NCBI GenBank assembly: GCA_964023205.1
Contig: OZ026847.1
Location: 9,978,099 to 10,042,098, forward strand
Length of the DNA stretch: 64,000 nt
Direction: 5' to 3'
DNA from: Lutraria lutraria
Lineage: Eukaryota; Mollusca; Bivalvia; Venerida; Mactridae
This document shows, piece after piece, positions 1 through 11,921 of the stretch. Made by a program: the position numbers and the translations under genes. Each line of letters starts with the position of its first letter. Position 1 is the stretch's first letter. The notes below the pieces were generated by a model. That model saw only the letters and a list, made by a program, of their open reading frames with translations. It was not told where the DNA came from and did not search any database.

Positions 1-687
1 TGTCCTCTTTAGCTTAACCTACGGGTTACGACCGACATTCTTCATGGAATCACTCCAAGCAAGTATTGTATAAAGTTTTAATCGCCTTAGGATATTGGCT
101 GTTTTGTAAGTGTTGCGTTTGTTGTAATTATGTTTAATGCCTTGGCAGTCTCTGCAAAGGGGTTAATGAGTTTATAGAAAGTACATTAAATTTTGTAATT
201 ATATTGTATTACATAACCTTTAATATGTCAATCTCAAGTATAGCTTTTTTTATCTGAAATCACGTTGGTGATACGTGAGAATAGAAGAATTAAAAGGAGT
301 TTAAAAGTTTTAAATCCCGATTGATCCTTGAAAAGCGTCCAATACTTGTAATGTATTTTGATATTTTTAATATTGCTTAAGTTCGTGTATGGTGTCTTAT
401 CACATTGATTTTATTTAATCATTCTTTTAATAATCGATCCGATTAGAAAAGTAAACAAAGGTTAATTTGAAAATGAGCTGCAATTTTATTTACACAGAAA
501 CGTTTGCTTGTAATAATAAACAATCTTAAGAAATTAATGTAAGTTTTATTAATACATAATTGTAATTGTGTTCTAAGACTGTTCATACAGAAATTTTGTA
601 TGTACATGAGATAACATCTAGAGAAAAATGTATTGCTTTACATGTATACAACAAAGGTCTACTGTATTTTACCACGTGGTTGCTTAC
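1..687. other. Left-edge stretch, no exon recognised
   Basis: AT-rich sequence downstream of the last visible exon of paralogue A. No TSP1 or EGF exon with splice sites was recognised. It is probably intron 13 of that gene. Confidence 0.5.
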
Positions 688-855
688 CTGTACAAGAGGA
701 TGAAACTTGACAATTTGCAAGTTCTATCGCATCTCCATCACACTGGTTGCCGTCATATTGTGGCGCTGGGTTGTCACAAGATCTTTCACGTGGACGTTTA
801 CCGGTACAGTAGCATAGGTTGGACCAAGCTCCCCAGTCACCCCAATTTCCATGAA
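688..855 (-). CDS. Thrombospondin type 1 domain exon, paralogue A
   Basis: The exon encodes a TSP1 module with the W-x-x-W-x-x-W core (GNWGDWGAWSNLCYC), RPRERSCDNPAP and the closing CQVSSSC. It is a phase 1-1 exon of 168 nt, the same as paralogue B exon 13. It is the last exon of this gene visible in the window. Confidence 0.88.
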
Positions 856-3800
856 CTGAAAATTTCATATTTTGCAATTAAATATGGTCTATTTTCTCAT
901 TATATATCATTATTATCATTATTTCCAAATATATTTGTTTAAGCACATTTCATGCCTTTAGCTCAGTTCAGGCGGATCGCAGTATACTTTCTAGCAAATT
1001 GGATACTTCCCACTGTTAACTGTGCTGTCTAAGCTTTACTATCAAAACTTCATAACAACAAACGGCAGATTTTTCCGTTTATCGAACATCGAATTTATCT
1101 AGGTTTAGGACTTCTTTTCTGGCTTAAACAATTCAGCAATAGCCCTCCGCTTTTGGTTATTATTATTAATAACATTTTTTACGGAAGTATAAAATCGGCG
1201 TGAGTTTGAATCCGTTAAATGGACTTTTCTTCAAGAAGTGTCAACTTCCATGACAGTAATGATAAATGTATGTTGACAGTTTACTATCTCTATTTTCTTC
1301 CATAACATTTTTGACGATGAGAATATAATTATTAAAGTTGCGGCATAGACATTTGCCCTTTTATTTGCTGATTGATGCATTTTGCGTTTTATTTTCATCA
1401 GTTTAGTCAATATTCTTACTAGGAGCGGGCATTGCACAATCTTCATCCGTTTCTCCATCAGCGTCGTCATCTGGAAAAGAAAGATAGATCAATGTATGAA
1501 GATGTATTTTATATTTATATTGTATTTTCAAAGATAAGGCAGTTTACAATACACGTGTAAGTATGTTTTTTGTTTATATCGAGTATTACGCCCCTTTCAA
1601 CAGTCAGAGTCATATGAAGCGGATAATTTATGTAAGTATCGCTCCTGGGAAGAATCAGTACTAGACACATATCCTCCGTAAGCAACTGCCTACTTTCTCA
1701 CATAAACGTACAAGTATAATTATACTAAACAAAACATATGGATTTCCCGATGAATGCATGGTGGATGATAAATTATAGCGTATTTGATGAAAAAGATTTT
1801 CCTGTGAACTAGGAGGATAACTTATCTCATAGCCTGATAAAGTGATAACGCACTCAACAATGTATTCCGTATGTTCCCGTCACAGTAAAATACTATACAT
1901 TTTTTGTGTGTACATTCATTTGTTAAGACATGAAGTTTATAACTTTAATTACTTTTCGACAAACTTGATCTTCATTATCTTAATAAACAAAATAATGCCT
2001 TACCACCGTGTCCATAAACTTCAATCTCACAGAGTTGTAAGTATTCAGATTTTCCTGTCATTGTCAATCTTAAGTATCTTGCATTAACATCACCAAGATC
2101 GAATGAATGAGAGTTACCAATCTGACCAGCATAAAAAGCGGTCCTTGACAATGACCCAGATGTCAAACCTGTTGCTATCTCCAAACCCTCTGCTCTGCTT
2201 ACTACAATCGGTAGTAATAATTAAAATGACATTATTTAATCCATAATTAATATTTTTACTGACTACATTAATGTTCTAGTGAAATTCAAAGTCCTTACAA
2301 AAGTAGCCACAGACTTATTTTTTTTTTAAATAGAAAAGATGGCAATTGAAGAAAAAGCATCCATATGTAGATGTTACGGTTTGAACGTTCAATACAAAGA
2401 AGTGTTCTTAGCAGCTCCAAACTTACTGCAGCAGTCCAGTCGGTTATATACGTCGGCCCTTTCTAGGATGTATTCGCCTTCTAAATCTACTTGCCACCAT
2501 GGTTCAAATTCATTGGCTGTATGAAAACAATGTTGCTGATATATATCTCCCTCACTGTTACCATCATTTCCTTTATCAGCATCCCAGTCAGTACGACCTA
2601 GATAAAGGGATGATTGTGTTGACGGCTTTCCTTTGGCGACATTCGAAACTGAAAACAATAATAAAACTTGTTTAGTTATAATAAATGGAGGAAGTAGCTA
2701 AGACATGTAACATTGAATCAATCCTTCGGTTCGCAATAGGACAAGTTAGGTTCAAATAATGAAACATTGCAGTATGTTTGATGTTCAATGGTAGTAAAGC
2801 ACAAATAATAATATATTCGTTCAATAATGATGTTGTGTTTGTTATGGTGGGTTGAGTGGATCAACTTATTGATGTACATTGTCAGGTTCTGAATTAGATC
2901 CCGGAATAAGAGTAAAACTGAACTTGTTGGAGATATCTTAACACCTTGACTGCAAAGGTTTCAACGGGGTAGCCATGGGATTTCAGTGAATGTTTCATCC
3001 CATCAGTACTCTATTTGTTGCAAAATCAAAATCACAATGTACCACCGTTAAGAGAACACGTTTATTTCAAGGTTTGGCAACGTTTGCTGTCGCATTTAAA
3101 TCGAATGTATTTCATAACTTGATACGTGGATTTTCAGAATGACATACTCGGAACCGTAAATTGTATTATTTACTACTGCAGAATATATTCGAACTGATTT
3201 TGTAACAGTTGTACACAATTCCACGACAAATATATTGCTTTACTTTATTTCAAAATTCCTGAAATATATCAAACAGATTAAACAAGGCGCCTTCAAAACG
3301 GCTCGAAACTGTATTCACACACTCGAAGTAAACACAGATATGTCCGCTTACCAATTTCACAAAGCTCTTCATCAATACGACCATCACAATCGTTGTCTAA
3401 ACCGTCTCCTAAAACACTGACGGTAGGGGTGCATGGCTGTAAAAGTATATGACATATATCAGATTTTCATTGCAGTGTGTAATATTATTTTGTAGGTGAA
3501 TGTTTATACACGATTAAAACTGAATGCTTTATTTACGGAATGATTTCTGAATAGATATTCCGATTACTTACTTAAGAACGTGTACATACATGCTTTTTTC
3601 CATCAGTTTTTTGTCTGATTGGTATGACCATTATTTTTTTTTCTTGAGCAAGAAAATTGTCTAAAACTGGTCCTCTCTACCCAGGTGCTTAAGTAGATAC
3701 CTGCCCTGGAATTCAGCCAGGGCGCCACATCAGCTTAGAGAGTTATTTGGTTATTTGTATAGAAGAATTATAAACCGGTTAGTTAATATGTACACTTACA

Positions 3801-6800
3801 ATCAGACTTAAACAAAACTACAACTATAACAAAGTCTTTATAATTTATTTTTATCTGCTTGTGCTTGTATAGCAAGTCAGTTTTGGAGACAGTTGTAGAG
3901 TATCACATTTGCAAAGGCATTATGACCTTGTAAATTAAATGCTCGCAGTCGTAGCTTAACGTCTATTCACCGTTTTATCATAGCAAATCAAGAAAATATA
4001 AGATCATGAAAATCAGGAATTTCTGACCATTGGCATTACTTACATCGTTAATGGGGGCAAGTCGCAGTCCAGTTGGCATACCGTAAGATTCAGCATAAGC
4101 TCGGCCGAAAATGAAGCCGCCAAAGTTCGAGTTTCTTTTCGTGTGACGAACAGTATGTGTGCCTTCAGGAATCTACAAATAAATCAGGCGGTTCATACGT
4201 ATCATCTAATACGCCACGACGATTTTTGTCTATTAAATGGCTATGTATATTTTCTTTGTCAAAAAGCTTGAATGTTTATTTTTGAAATATATATAGGGAC
4301 ACTTTGTTCTTTTTTTTGCGACACTATAAAAATCCCTGTATCATCCTACGTTCGAGAAAAGACAACGACAAACTTTTAAGAAAACTTAAAACCGAATGTG
4401 CATAATTATGTTTAGACAACGTACTGAAAGATTGTCATTCTTCGAATAATTCCATACACATGTTTTTATCAATTTAAAAGAGTTATCTTCGTCTTAAATA
4501 AGTCGATTTGCATTTATGTTAGCAAGACTGTTTCTTTTCCCGTCCTATTATTATGACATTGCATAAAAGCTTTAGAAATGGTTGTAGATATTTCAAAGAA
4601 CATGTACATACAGATATATATCCGCCGACAAATTCAGTATTTGGAATATCCTTGTAGGATGGTGAGGACAGTGGCTGGTCATTGAATCGTAAACCATCTA
4701 TTTCAGCTTTTTCTATCATGAACATGAAGTAGTTTAAATACGAGCCAGCATAATATTGTGGTGTAGAAAACGTATAATCAGCGGCAAACTGTTCAAAAGG
4801 CAGAATAGTAATGAGCGCAGGATCGGCTGGTTCACTGAAAACAAGACAATGGATAATCTTAAAGATATCTATAACAGTTCATGAGATCTTCCAGTACTTA
4901 CCATGAAAGTTGGCTGAAGATCACAGCATCAAAACCAATGTTGATCTTAACTTGAAGTGTTAGACTCAAGCTCATTTGTCAATAGTTCCAGTGCATGCGT
5001 TTTTGTTTGTCTTGTTCAAAATGAGTATCAAGCAATTTGGCTTATTAGACAAATCCGTTTAAAACAAAGACAAGAAGCAAACATAGATAGATAAGATGTA
5101 AATCTATGACTGCTTTTAAATGCTGATTGGATGGATCAATTTTCAAAAAGCTAAGATATATACCATCACACTTACCTTGAAACCAACATACTGACTACAA
5201 ACAGTATAACCATGATTGGCTTTGTGGCTTGTACGTGACAAACAACGCTAGATGGGGTGATATACTGAGCATGAGTACCAGAATCCACCGTTAAAGTCAC
5301 TCTAAAATTTAAATAAATGTATTTTTAACAATGTACAAATACTTAGGTAAACAACTGTGATATCATAAGCAACTTGTACCCGCTGTTCTTTACTAGCAAA
5401 TTGGAATTTGAGCACAACGTGTGAATTTGTCTTTTCTTCCTGCTTTTTGCAAATAAAATTAAAGGTACATTATTTGTGTGTAAGAGCATGTGACTATTTT
5501 GACACCGACCGTTTGTTTGCATAATTGTATGGTCATATGCTTATCAAAGTACAATATTATCAAATTGTACATACTGTGAAGTTGATCGAAAATGATCGAA
5601 ATCCTGCTTACCCTGTACCATCAGTACATTCCAGTCTTATAGACGTACCATCTTCTGAACCAACAAATTTAATCTCGTCACCAGTTGTTCTATCAGGTGT
5701 GGCCACGATACCAAATTCTGTTCCCCAAGTATTAACTGGCATCATTTGATCGACAAGAGTGTCACGTGTTCCACCACTACCATCATAGGAGTGAGGATTG
5801 ATGTTGGTTAACTGATTTCCTGACATTAAAACGAAGTTTTTGTCCGCTGTGATACGTGTACCCGTCAAGTCGCCGTATGTCTGGGCCTGTGTGTCAAAGT
5901 AATGTTGTAATACAAGCTTGAATGTATTTATCAAATTGTACCGCATTTTCGTTCAATACCGTTGATTGTAAATAAATTAATTTTCCTTCGTCTGGGTGAA
6001 CATACAGTACATTCTCATCCATTAGTTATTTAGTTAGCATGGTAACAACTAACATGCACTTCAGAACAAATTCAGTTGTTCAATTATATACGGCGGCCGA
6101 TTCACCGAGTAATTAATTTTCCAGAACTGTATTCTAACAAATACTAACCTAAAATACCCTTCCACAAGGAACTGGTATCTCCTCAGTATGATAGGAAAAA
6201 AAGTTAACATGGAAGGGTATGACCTGATGTGACCGGGAATCTATCCCAGATCGCTGGATTAGAATAAACCATGGCACCAAGTACACTACCGAATCAGTTG
6301 CTTAATGATATACAGTAAATTGTTTCAAAAAATAGTAATGTTAAAAACGGCAAGAAAACAAGTATTTTTCAACAGCGCGAACATAGTATAAATAAGTCAT
6401 AAAGAAATACCTGATATGTGTCGAATCTATTGAGTGTGATTGTCTGTGTTGATCCTCGTCCGTAAGTAGTTCCACCATATGATACACTGACACCACTGTT
6501 GTCGGCGTAATTTATTGTTATTTGTGTTCTGTCTTCGGTACCTAAGGAAGAAAGGTAGAAGACCCGTGTTTGCATAGATAAATTACATATTCGCCTTATA
6601 AGAAAAATTGCAAAAAAAACAACCCATAAACTTAAGATAGAATTTCAAAAAAATACCATTTGCAATCAAATCGAGTAGTTCATACCTTTTATGTCATGGT
6701 CAACAAAATATAAGATATAACTGAAAATGAACAGAGGCATAATTAAAAAGACTTAATCCAAATATGTTTGCGATGGGTGTTTTACTGTTTTCATTATATT

Positions 6801-8660
6801 TTCAAATGAATTTGATTCACTACAGCATTATTTTCTTTTTATACCCATTTTCATGTCACATAAATACTTTTCCCGTAATTCAAAGCCATTCTAAGTATAT
6901 TCTATAAACAATATTTAGTTCATTGGAGAGTATTGAAGCGATAGACAATTTTTTTTAACTAATCGTTGTAATAAGGCATAAACAGTTTTGGGATTGCGCC
7001 TGCCTGACAGACCTTATTTTGTTCGGCTGACCTTAGACTTTTTTTCTGTCTAGCAATTTCTATATGTCTTCGTTTTATCTTCATATTTTAATTAAGTACT
7101 ATATCTTCGAATTAAACAAATGATAATGCCGATATTGAAAACCACTTTTCTGCCAACCTTCAAAGTATTTTATCTTTAATAACGTTTTTCTTCAGCGAAT
7201 TCACTGCGGAAACGAAATTCCGTCCTCGTCCGAGTGCGTCATCTGTTCAGAAGATGTAACGAGTTAATTGACAAAAAACTGTTCCTATGTTTGAATAAAT
7301 AAAGTCTTACCAAAAATCATGAATTCACATGGCTGTTCGCTCGGATAGTGGGACACTGTGTAATATTCTTTGCCGATTACATCCAAAGGAAAGCCAAGAA
7401 ATGCATCGTTCGAATAAGCTTCAGAGTTAACTCCATAGACAACAATCTCGTCGCTTGCTGTAAAATATGGTGTCAATGTTAGTGAAATACCATCCCACTG
7501 TCAACAATCCAACGCAAGATTTCGACATTTTTTACCAATGTTAAGAAGTTGATCGCTGATGTCACGGAGATTTTCTAGTGTAAGTGTAATTGAACAAATG
7601 AATAAAATTTACAGTGTTATTGTTATGAATACAAGAATTCCAAGCATTTCGAGTTTGTTTTGTTTCGTGTTGAACATGTTGACATACACTATATTATAGA
7701 ACATGTTTCAAATTGTTAAACTTACAGAAAAAGAACTTAAACTTGGTTACTCAACTAACAATTACAAGGTTATAAATACAAACTGGAATAATCGATTTTA
7801 AAACCTTAAATGAATTACCTGTAATATATATAGATTTTGTAGACAGTTCTGTACCATATCCACGTATAGCATTACTAATTGGGATCTTTTTAACCTCACC
7901 AGCTGTTACAGTGAATGTCTCATCTAATGATACTCTAGAATACTTTGGTATCGTGATTTGTACATCAACCACTGAAGTTCTTGATGTTGTAACAAATATT
8001 TGCACATCCATATTTTCCTGGTAGTTCTGCATGAAACCAACGATGAACTCTGTACCACGATTGTCTGGAGCACCTGTTGGTTTAATTAAATAAATTGAAA
8101 CATCAACAATAGATATAGATAAAATATAATTTCTGAATTATTTATTTTGAAATAAAATATCCAAAAATGACTTCATCATCACCATAGTTGTTAGCGAGTC
8201 AATATCATTTATTACTTAATTACTGTTACACATTTTTTACATTTTTTTATAGTTCAACTTTTTATCAAAATATCTGATAATGTCTATCTCATCTCAAGGT
8301 TTTTTAATTGAAAAACTGTATTAGAAATTAAACAGAAATAGAAAATAACCAAATTTGGTCGCTTCGAAAAGGCTGTCAAATCGCGTTTATATATTATCAC
8401 TTTCTTCTTGTTACTTATGTGTCGTTTACTTTTGTGTATTTCATAAAACGATTTATTTAATTTCTCTCGGAAGACCATTTGAATTAAATTTTCTAAATAA
8501 TTTCCAGCAAATTTTACTTTGACACTGTTTCAAAACTAAAAATGCGTATTTAGTGATTATACATATACTTAAGTTACAGATGTATTGTGCGGGTCTTACC
8601 TAGCACATCTCCGGACAACAAGAGCATCAAGGTCACAAGTCTAGGAATTGTTAACTCCAT
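688..8660 (-). CDS. IgGFc-binding/F5/8C/TSP1 mosaic protein, paralogue A (partial, 13 exons)
   Basis: Secreted multi-domain protein; substrate unknown. Exons, 5' to 3' on the minus strand: 8660-8600, 8073-7819, 7457-7311, 6541-6411, 5886-5612, 5301-5176, 4834-4612, 4172-4044, 3436-3352, 2648-2427, 2201-2004, 1470-1420, 855-688. All introns are GT..AG and phases agree. The 690 visible residues are a signal peptide (MELTIPRLVTLMLLLSGDVL), an IgGFc-binding-type N-terminal region (about 21-449), an acidic DGLDNDCDGRIDEE motif, an F5/8C domain, a second acidic motif (DDDADGETDEDC) and one TSP1 domain. The last visible exon ends in phase 1 at a donor (GTAAGC), and no further exon is recognisable in 1-687, so the rest probably lies beyond the left edge. 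The start is the first ATG before the hydrophobic leader. Exons 2-13 match paralogue B in length exactly. The role in recognition or adhesion is inferred from domains only. Confidence 0.9.
1420..1470 (-). CDS. Second acidic (MopE-like) mini-exon, paralogue A
   Basis: This 51-nt phase 1-1 exon encodes DDDADGETDEDCAMPAP. It resembles half of the DGxDNDCDG motif and links the F5/8C and TSP1 domains. The acceptor is TTTTCCAG and the donor GTAAGA. Confidence 0.8.
1574..1708 (-). repeat. SINE-like dispersed repeat fragment (intron 11 of paralogue A)
   Basis: It contains TTTATATCGAGT, the GGGAAGAATCAGTACTAGAC block and CAACTGCCTACTTTCT, shared with copies at 56670, 57310 and 57970 and, reversed, with the tRNA-headed copy at 40100. 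It appears 5'-truncated. Confidence 0.6.
2004..2648 (-). CDS. F5/8 type C (discoidin) domain, paralogue A (exons 10-11)
   Basis: Exons 2648-2427 and 2201-2004 encode a fucolectin-like F5/8C domain. Visible marks are NVAKGKPSTQSS, the W-D-A-x-K-x-x-D-G-N block, FEPWWQVDL, the RLDCC hairpin, GLEIATG and the terminal LQLCEIEVYG. Such domains bind carbohydrates or lipids at the cell surface. The two-exon split and both lengths (222 and 198 nt) match paralogue B. Confidence 0.88.
3352..3436 (-). CDS. MopE-like acidic metal-binding motif exon, paralogue A
   Basis: The exon encodes PCTPTVSVLGDGLDNDCDG followed by RIDEELCEI. The DGxDNDCDGxxDE signature is the putative metal-binding motif first named from bacterial MopE-type proteins. 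Two Cys flank an Asp/Asn-rich loop resembling a calcium-binding loop. The length of 85 nt is identical in paralogue B. Confidence 0.8.
4044..8073 (-). CDS. IgGFc-binding-type N-terminal region, paralogue A (exons 2-8)
   Basis: Seven exons (8073-7819, 7457-7311, 6541-6411, 5886-5612, 5301-5176, 4834-4612, 4172-4044) encode a region like the N-terminal domain of Fc-gamma-binding protein and related invertebrate proteins. Recognisable blocks are GTEFIVGF, VFVTTSRTS-like strands, KSIYITG, VYGVN, DAFLGFPLDVIGKEYY, YGDLTGTRI, MSGNQ, the DQMMPVNTWGTEFG block and DGLRFNDQPL. In vertebrate FCGBP this domain lies at the N-terminus of a mucin-like protein; its ligand in molluscs is not established. Confidence 0.85.
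8600..8660 (-). CDS. Signal-peptide exon of paralogue A
   Basis: The exon encodes a hydrophobic leader (LVTLMLLLSG core) and ends in phase 1 at a GTAAGA donor. It is 61 nt against 55 nt in paralogue B, the only exon of the comparable thirteen with a different length. A likely 5'UTR intron acceptor (TTACAG) ends at 8701, leaving about 40 nt of leader. GAGAGAAGACTC in this leader is also found just upstream of paralogue B's ATG. Confidence 0.85.
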
Positions 8661-8700
8661 CGCTATGCCAGAGTCTTCTCTCCGCGATTGCAGAACACTA

Positions 8701-10200
8701 CTGTAAGTTACATATTATAAATCAGTAATAAATTAATATTGGCAATAATCAAAATACAGGCTTCCTTTCTACCAATCAATAGAGTTCCATCCGAAGAAAT
8801 TAAAACAAGCAAAATATAACGCTCTTTAATCTCTCTCCTGTTAGATATATGATGTACTAATATAAGTTTACAGTAACAGTTGTCTTTTTCTAGAATCTGA
8901 TGTTTTAAGACACATCACTTAGAAAAAAATAATACAAGCGTATCAACCATACCTCTGAATAACCGTTGATGGAATGATTTATTTTTACATTTGACCACAT
9001 AATTATTCAAAATAATGTACATGTTATTATAAATTTGACACAGTTTCAAAAAATTGGTCACAAGTTTAATCTATGATAATCTTGTACAATATTGGCATAT
9101 ACTTTGTCTTCTAATGCTATTAACACACTTCTTTAATTCGTTTTAGTAAGAGTGCAAGCTTACACCATTACAATTTGCCTCAGAGTCTATTTTTAGATAT
9201 ATCAGTAATTATTTGTTTAAGGTCAAGTTTTAAAATTACAGCAATATATTTCTATTGTAGCTTAATAATACGGATCATTAGTAATTTAAGGTCATATGAC
9301 CAGTGTTGATCACAAGGATACTGTTATGCAATAGACTAAAAAGGTGTTGAAATGTTTGAGAGAATTGAACAAAAAGTCTGTTTGATTACAAGACATTGAC
9401 CAATCTAACGTTTGTTATTTACCCTTCGTCGATATATTGATTTTATGCGTATCAATACCTCCAAACGTCGATGTTTATTCATAAATGGTGAAATTTCTGA
9501 AAAGAAAGTTCATTACTTCCCCAATATCCCCCCCCCCCCCCCCCCCTCCTCTCCGACCAGCCAAATGAAGAGTTTTTGCTTATGGAAAATCATAATTCGT
9601 GTGTACAAAGGATAAAGTGTGTTGTTGTTTTTTCAGTTTGGGTATAATCCACGAGCGGCTTACCAAGCCTATCAACATAGGCATATTTCAGCCAATACGT
9701 TATTCCACACCAACCGACCACCAACAAAGAACTAGTTTCAATAAAATTGCTACGCCACTAAAATTATCAATATTCGAACTTTACAATCTGAAATCGAATA
9801 CATGTTTATTGTAATGACAATATGGTGTTTAATATGAAAACTATACATTTTGTATCTATAGTACACCCTGTTCATTGATTTCGAACTGCTATTTGTACAA
9901 AAGACACGAGAAAATATTATGTTAAACTAGTTATAATTAGATTGTCGTCAAAATACTCGGTACATCTCATCCATCTAACCTTGGAAATACATGAAATACA
10001 CCACGCTTTGCATTTGTGATGCTGCTGTCGATTTATTGCTTGGTAATTTTTCCAGCTTAACAATTGAGTTGTTATAATGGCGTGTTTCGACGTTTCATTA
10101 TCGAATTGTCAATCAAGCGGTGTAATAGTAATAAAATTATGTTGCTTTCTACAGTACACTCGAATATAAAGTAGTAAACAACTAACAACAATTTGTAAAG
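8701..10200. other. Upstream region of paralogue A, non-coding
   Basis: AT-rich sequence with no exon recognised. It contains an 18-base poly-C run near 9530-9546. It presumably holds the promoter and 5' non-coding exon of the minus-strand gene, but no core promoter motif was located confidently. Confidence 0.4.
9529..9547. repeat. Poly-C tract
   Basis: An uninterrupted run of about 18 C residues, followed by TCCTCTCC. Its exact length is prone to assembly error. Confidence 0.9.
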
Positions 10201-10235
10201 GAGGCTGACTCTGTCTGTCTGATTAGTTCATATGT

Positions 10236-10600
10236 TCAGGTACGACCTAGATAAGACGGAATGAGTCGATGGAGCCGGGGTGTGCCAAATAGTCGTCAAA
10301 ACACTAATAGAATTTGATGGGACCTTTTAGGCATAATAAGAGAACAATATTCTTACTGCTGAATTGATTTACATATAGATAATAAAGGATTACTTAAACA
10401 CTTACATAACCCCCAACTTCTCAAAATACTACTTTCCCTACCTTTCCCTAACCGGGATTATCAGGTACAAATATATGACGACCGAGATTAGACGGAATGG
10501 ATCGAGGAGTACTGAATACTCGGCAAAACACTTGTAGAATTTGATGTGACCTTTGTTACACAGTAAGAGATCACTAATTATTCTTACCGCGGAATTATAG
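10236..10600. repeat. Two diverged direct repeats of about 130 bp
   Basis: The segment at about 10238-10370 (CAGGTACGACCTAGATAAG..., ...AGAATTTGATGGGACCTTT) recurs at about 10466-10600 (CAGGTACAAATATATGACG..., ...AGAATTTGATGTGACCTTT). The order of blocks is the same, with small indels. Confidence 0.6.
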
Positions 10601-10603
10601 ACA

Positions 10604-10815
10604 CGACGTATTGTAGGCGAAATAACGATCTTTTAGTAAGAGTTATCGTGTCGGCGGCTATGAAATCATCGTATCGCGCCCTATATTTGCCGTGTCTTCG
10701 GGTTATCGTGACTTCGCCCTCACAAGTCGATGGCGAAGGCACGATAAATGAGCAGTTTATCGTGGGTTCGTGTCGTCGTGCTTCGGCTTTTAGGGGCGAA
10801 CACACGAAAACCTGA
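10604..10815. mobile_element. CG-rich TTATCGTG-type dispersed repeat
   Basis: A CpG-rich island in AT-rich surroundings made of repeated TTATCGTG and CACGATAA words in both orientations, with TTCGCC/GGCGAA blocks, ending GGCGAACACACGAAAA. Similar sequence is, to my memory, abundant in bivalve genomes. The open frame across it has no recognisable protein. Confidence 0.55.
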
Positions 10816-11154
10816 AATGGCTTAAATCAGCCACCATAGGTCATGAACGTATACAAGGATTACAACAGAAATTCCAAATGAACTATGCATTGCCGGTCAT
10901 TGTAATTTAAACAATGCCAACCGAAAAACAATTAATCTTATTATAAAGCATTCCCACATAATCTACGTGACCTAAACAAACTGTTTGAATATTGCTTATA
11001 TAAATTCAATATAGGTTTGTAGCATATTGATAATTATTCATAAATTGGTGTCACTACACGTGTCAAATATGCTTTTGTTTTGATGTTCCAAGCATAAATA
11101 AAAGCAGTCAAATATTTGTGTTTTGGCATTGGACGTTACATTAAAGTAAGAAGG

Positions 11155-11692
11155 TGAAAGGGTGTGGTGAATATTTATTGTCTTGTTGTAAAAGGGTGTG
11201 GTGAATATTTATCGTCTTGTTGTAAAAGGGTGTGGTGAATATTTATTGTCTTGTAGTAAAAGGGTGTGGTGAATATGTATTGTCTTGTTGTAAAAGGGTG
11301 TGGTGAATATTTATCGTCTTGTTGTAAAAGGGTGTGGTGAATATCTATTGACTTGTTGTAAAAGGGTGTGGTGAATATTTATTGTCTTGTTGTAAAAGGG
11401 CGTGGTGAATATATATTGTATTGTTGTAAAAGGGCGTTGTGAATATTTATCGTCTTGTTGTAAAAGGGTGTGGTGAATATTTATCGTCTTGTTGTAAAAG
11501 GGCGTTGTGAATATTTATTGTCTTGTTGTAAAAGGTTGTGGTGAATATATATTGTCTTGTTGTAAAAGGGTGTGGTGAATATTTATCGTCTTGTTGTAAA
11601 AGGGCGTGGTGAATATATATTGTCTTGTTGTAAAAGGGCGTTGTGAATATTTATCGTCTAGTTGTAAAAGGGTGTGGTGAATCGCTATTGTG
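11155..11692. repeat. 34-bp minisatellite, about 16 copies
   Basis: The unit is AAAGGGTGTGGTGAATATTT followed by ATTGTCTTGTTGTA (34 bp). Tandem copies vary at a few positions (TGTGG/CGTGG/CGTTG; TTTATT/TTTATC/ATATT). There are no unique spacers. It lies between the divergent paralogues, beside the retrotransposon relic. Confidence 0.95.
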
Positions 11693-11921
11693 TGGCAGTA
11701 AAGATGTGTCTCTCTTTCCTATGATTTTCTTGACATAGTTCTTACTTTGCAGCAGAGCGCATTAGTTTGCGTAAGCCATGTGTGACTACGCAATAGTGTG
11801 TGTTTGTTAGTGTCAACCGCTTGTGTATTTTTGTACATTATTTGAGTCGCATATGTATATGTAGTACTTAGTGTATTTGTGTATGTTGGTTTGAGTCGCA
11901 CATGTGTATTACTTTACTGAC

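Noticed and set aside
1231..1470. Extended frame around the second acidic exon of paralogue A
   Set aside because: Paralogue comparison and splice sites confine the exon to 1420-1470 in another frame.
10584..10805. 73-residue minus-strand frame in the CG-rich segment
   Set aside because: Open by base composition only; the segment is a repeat with inverted words.
11155..11692. Regular 34-bp repeats as a possible CRISPR array
   Set aside because: The units abut with no unique spacers and the genome is animal; it is a minisatellite.
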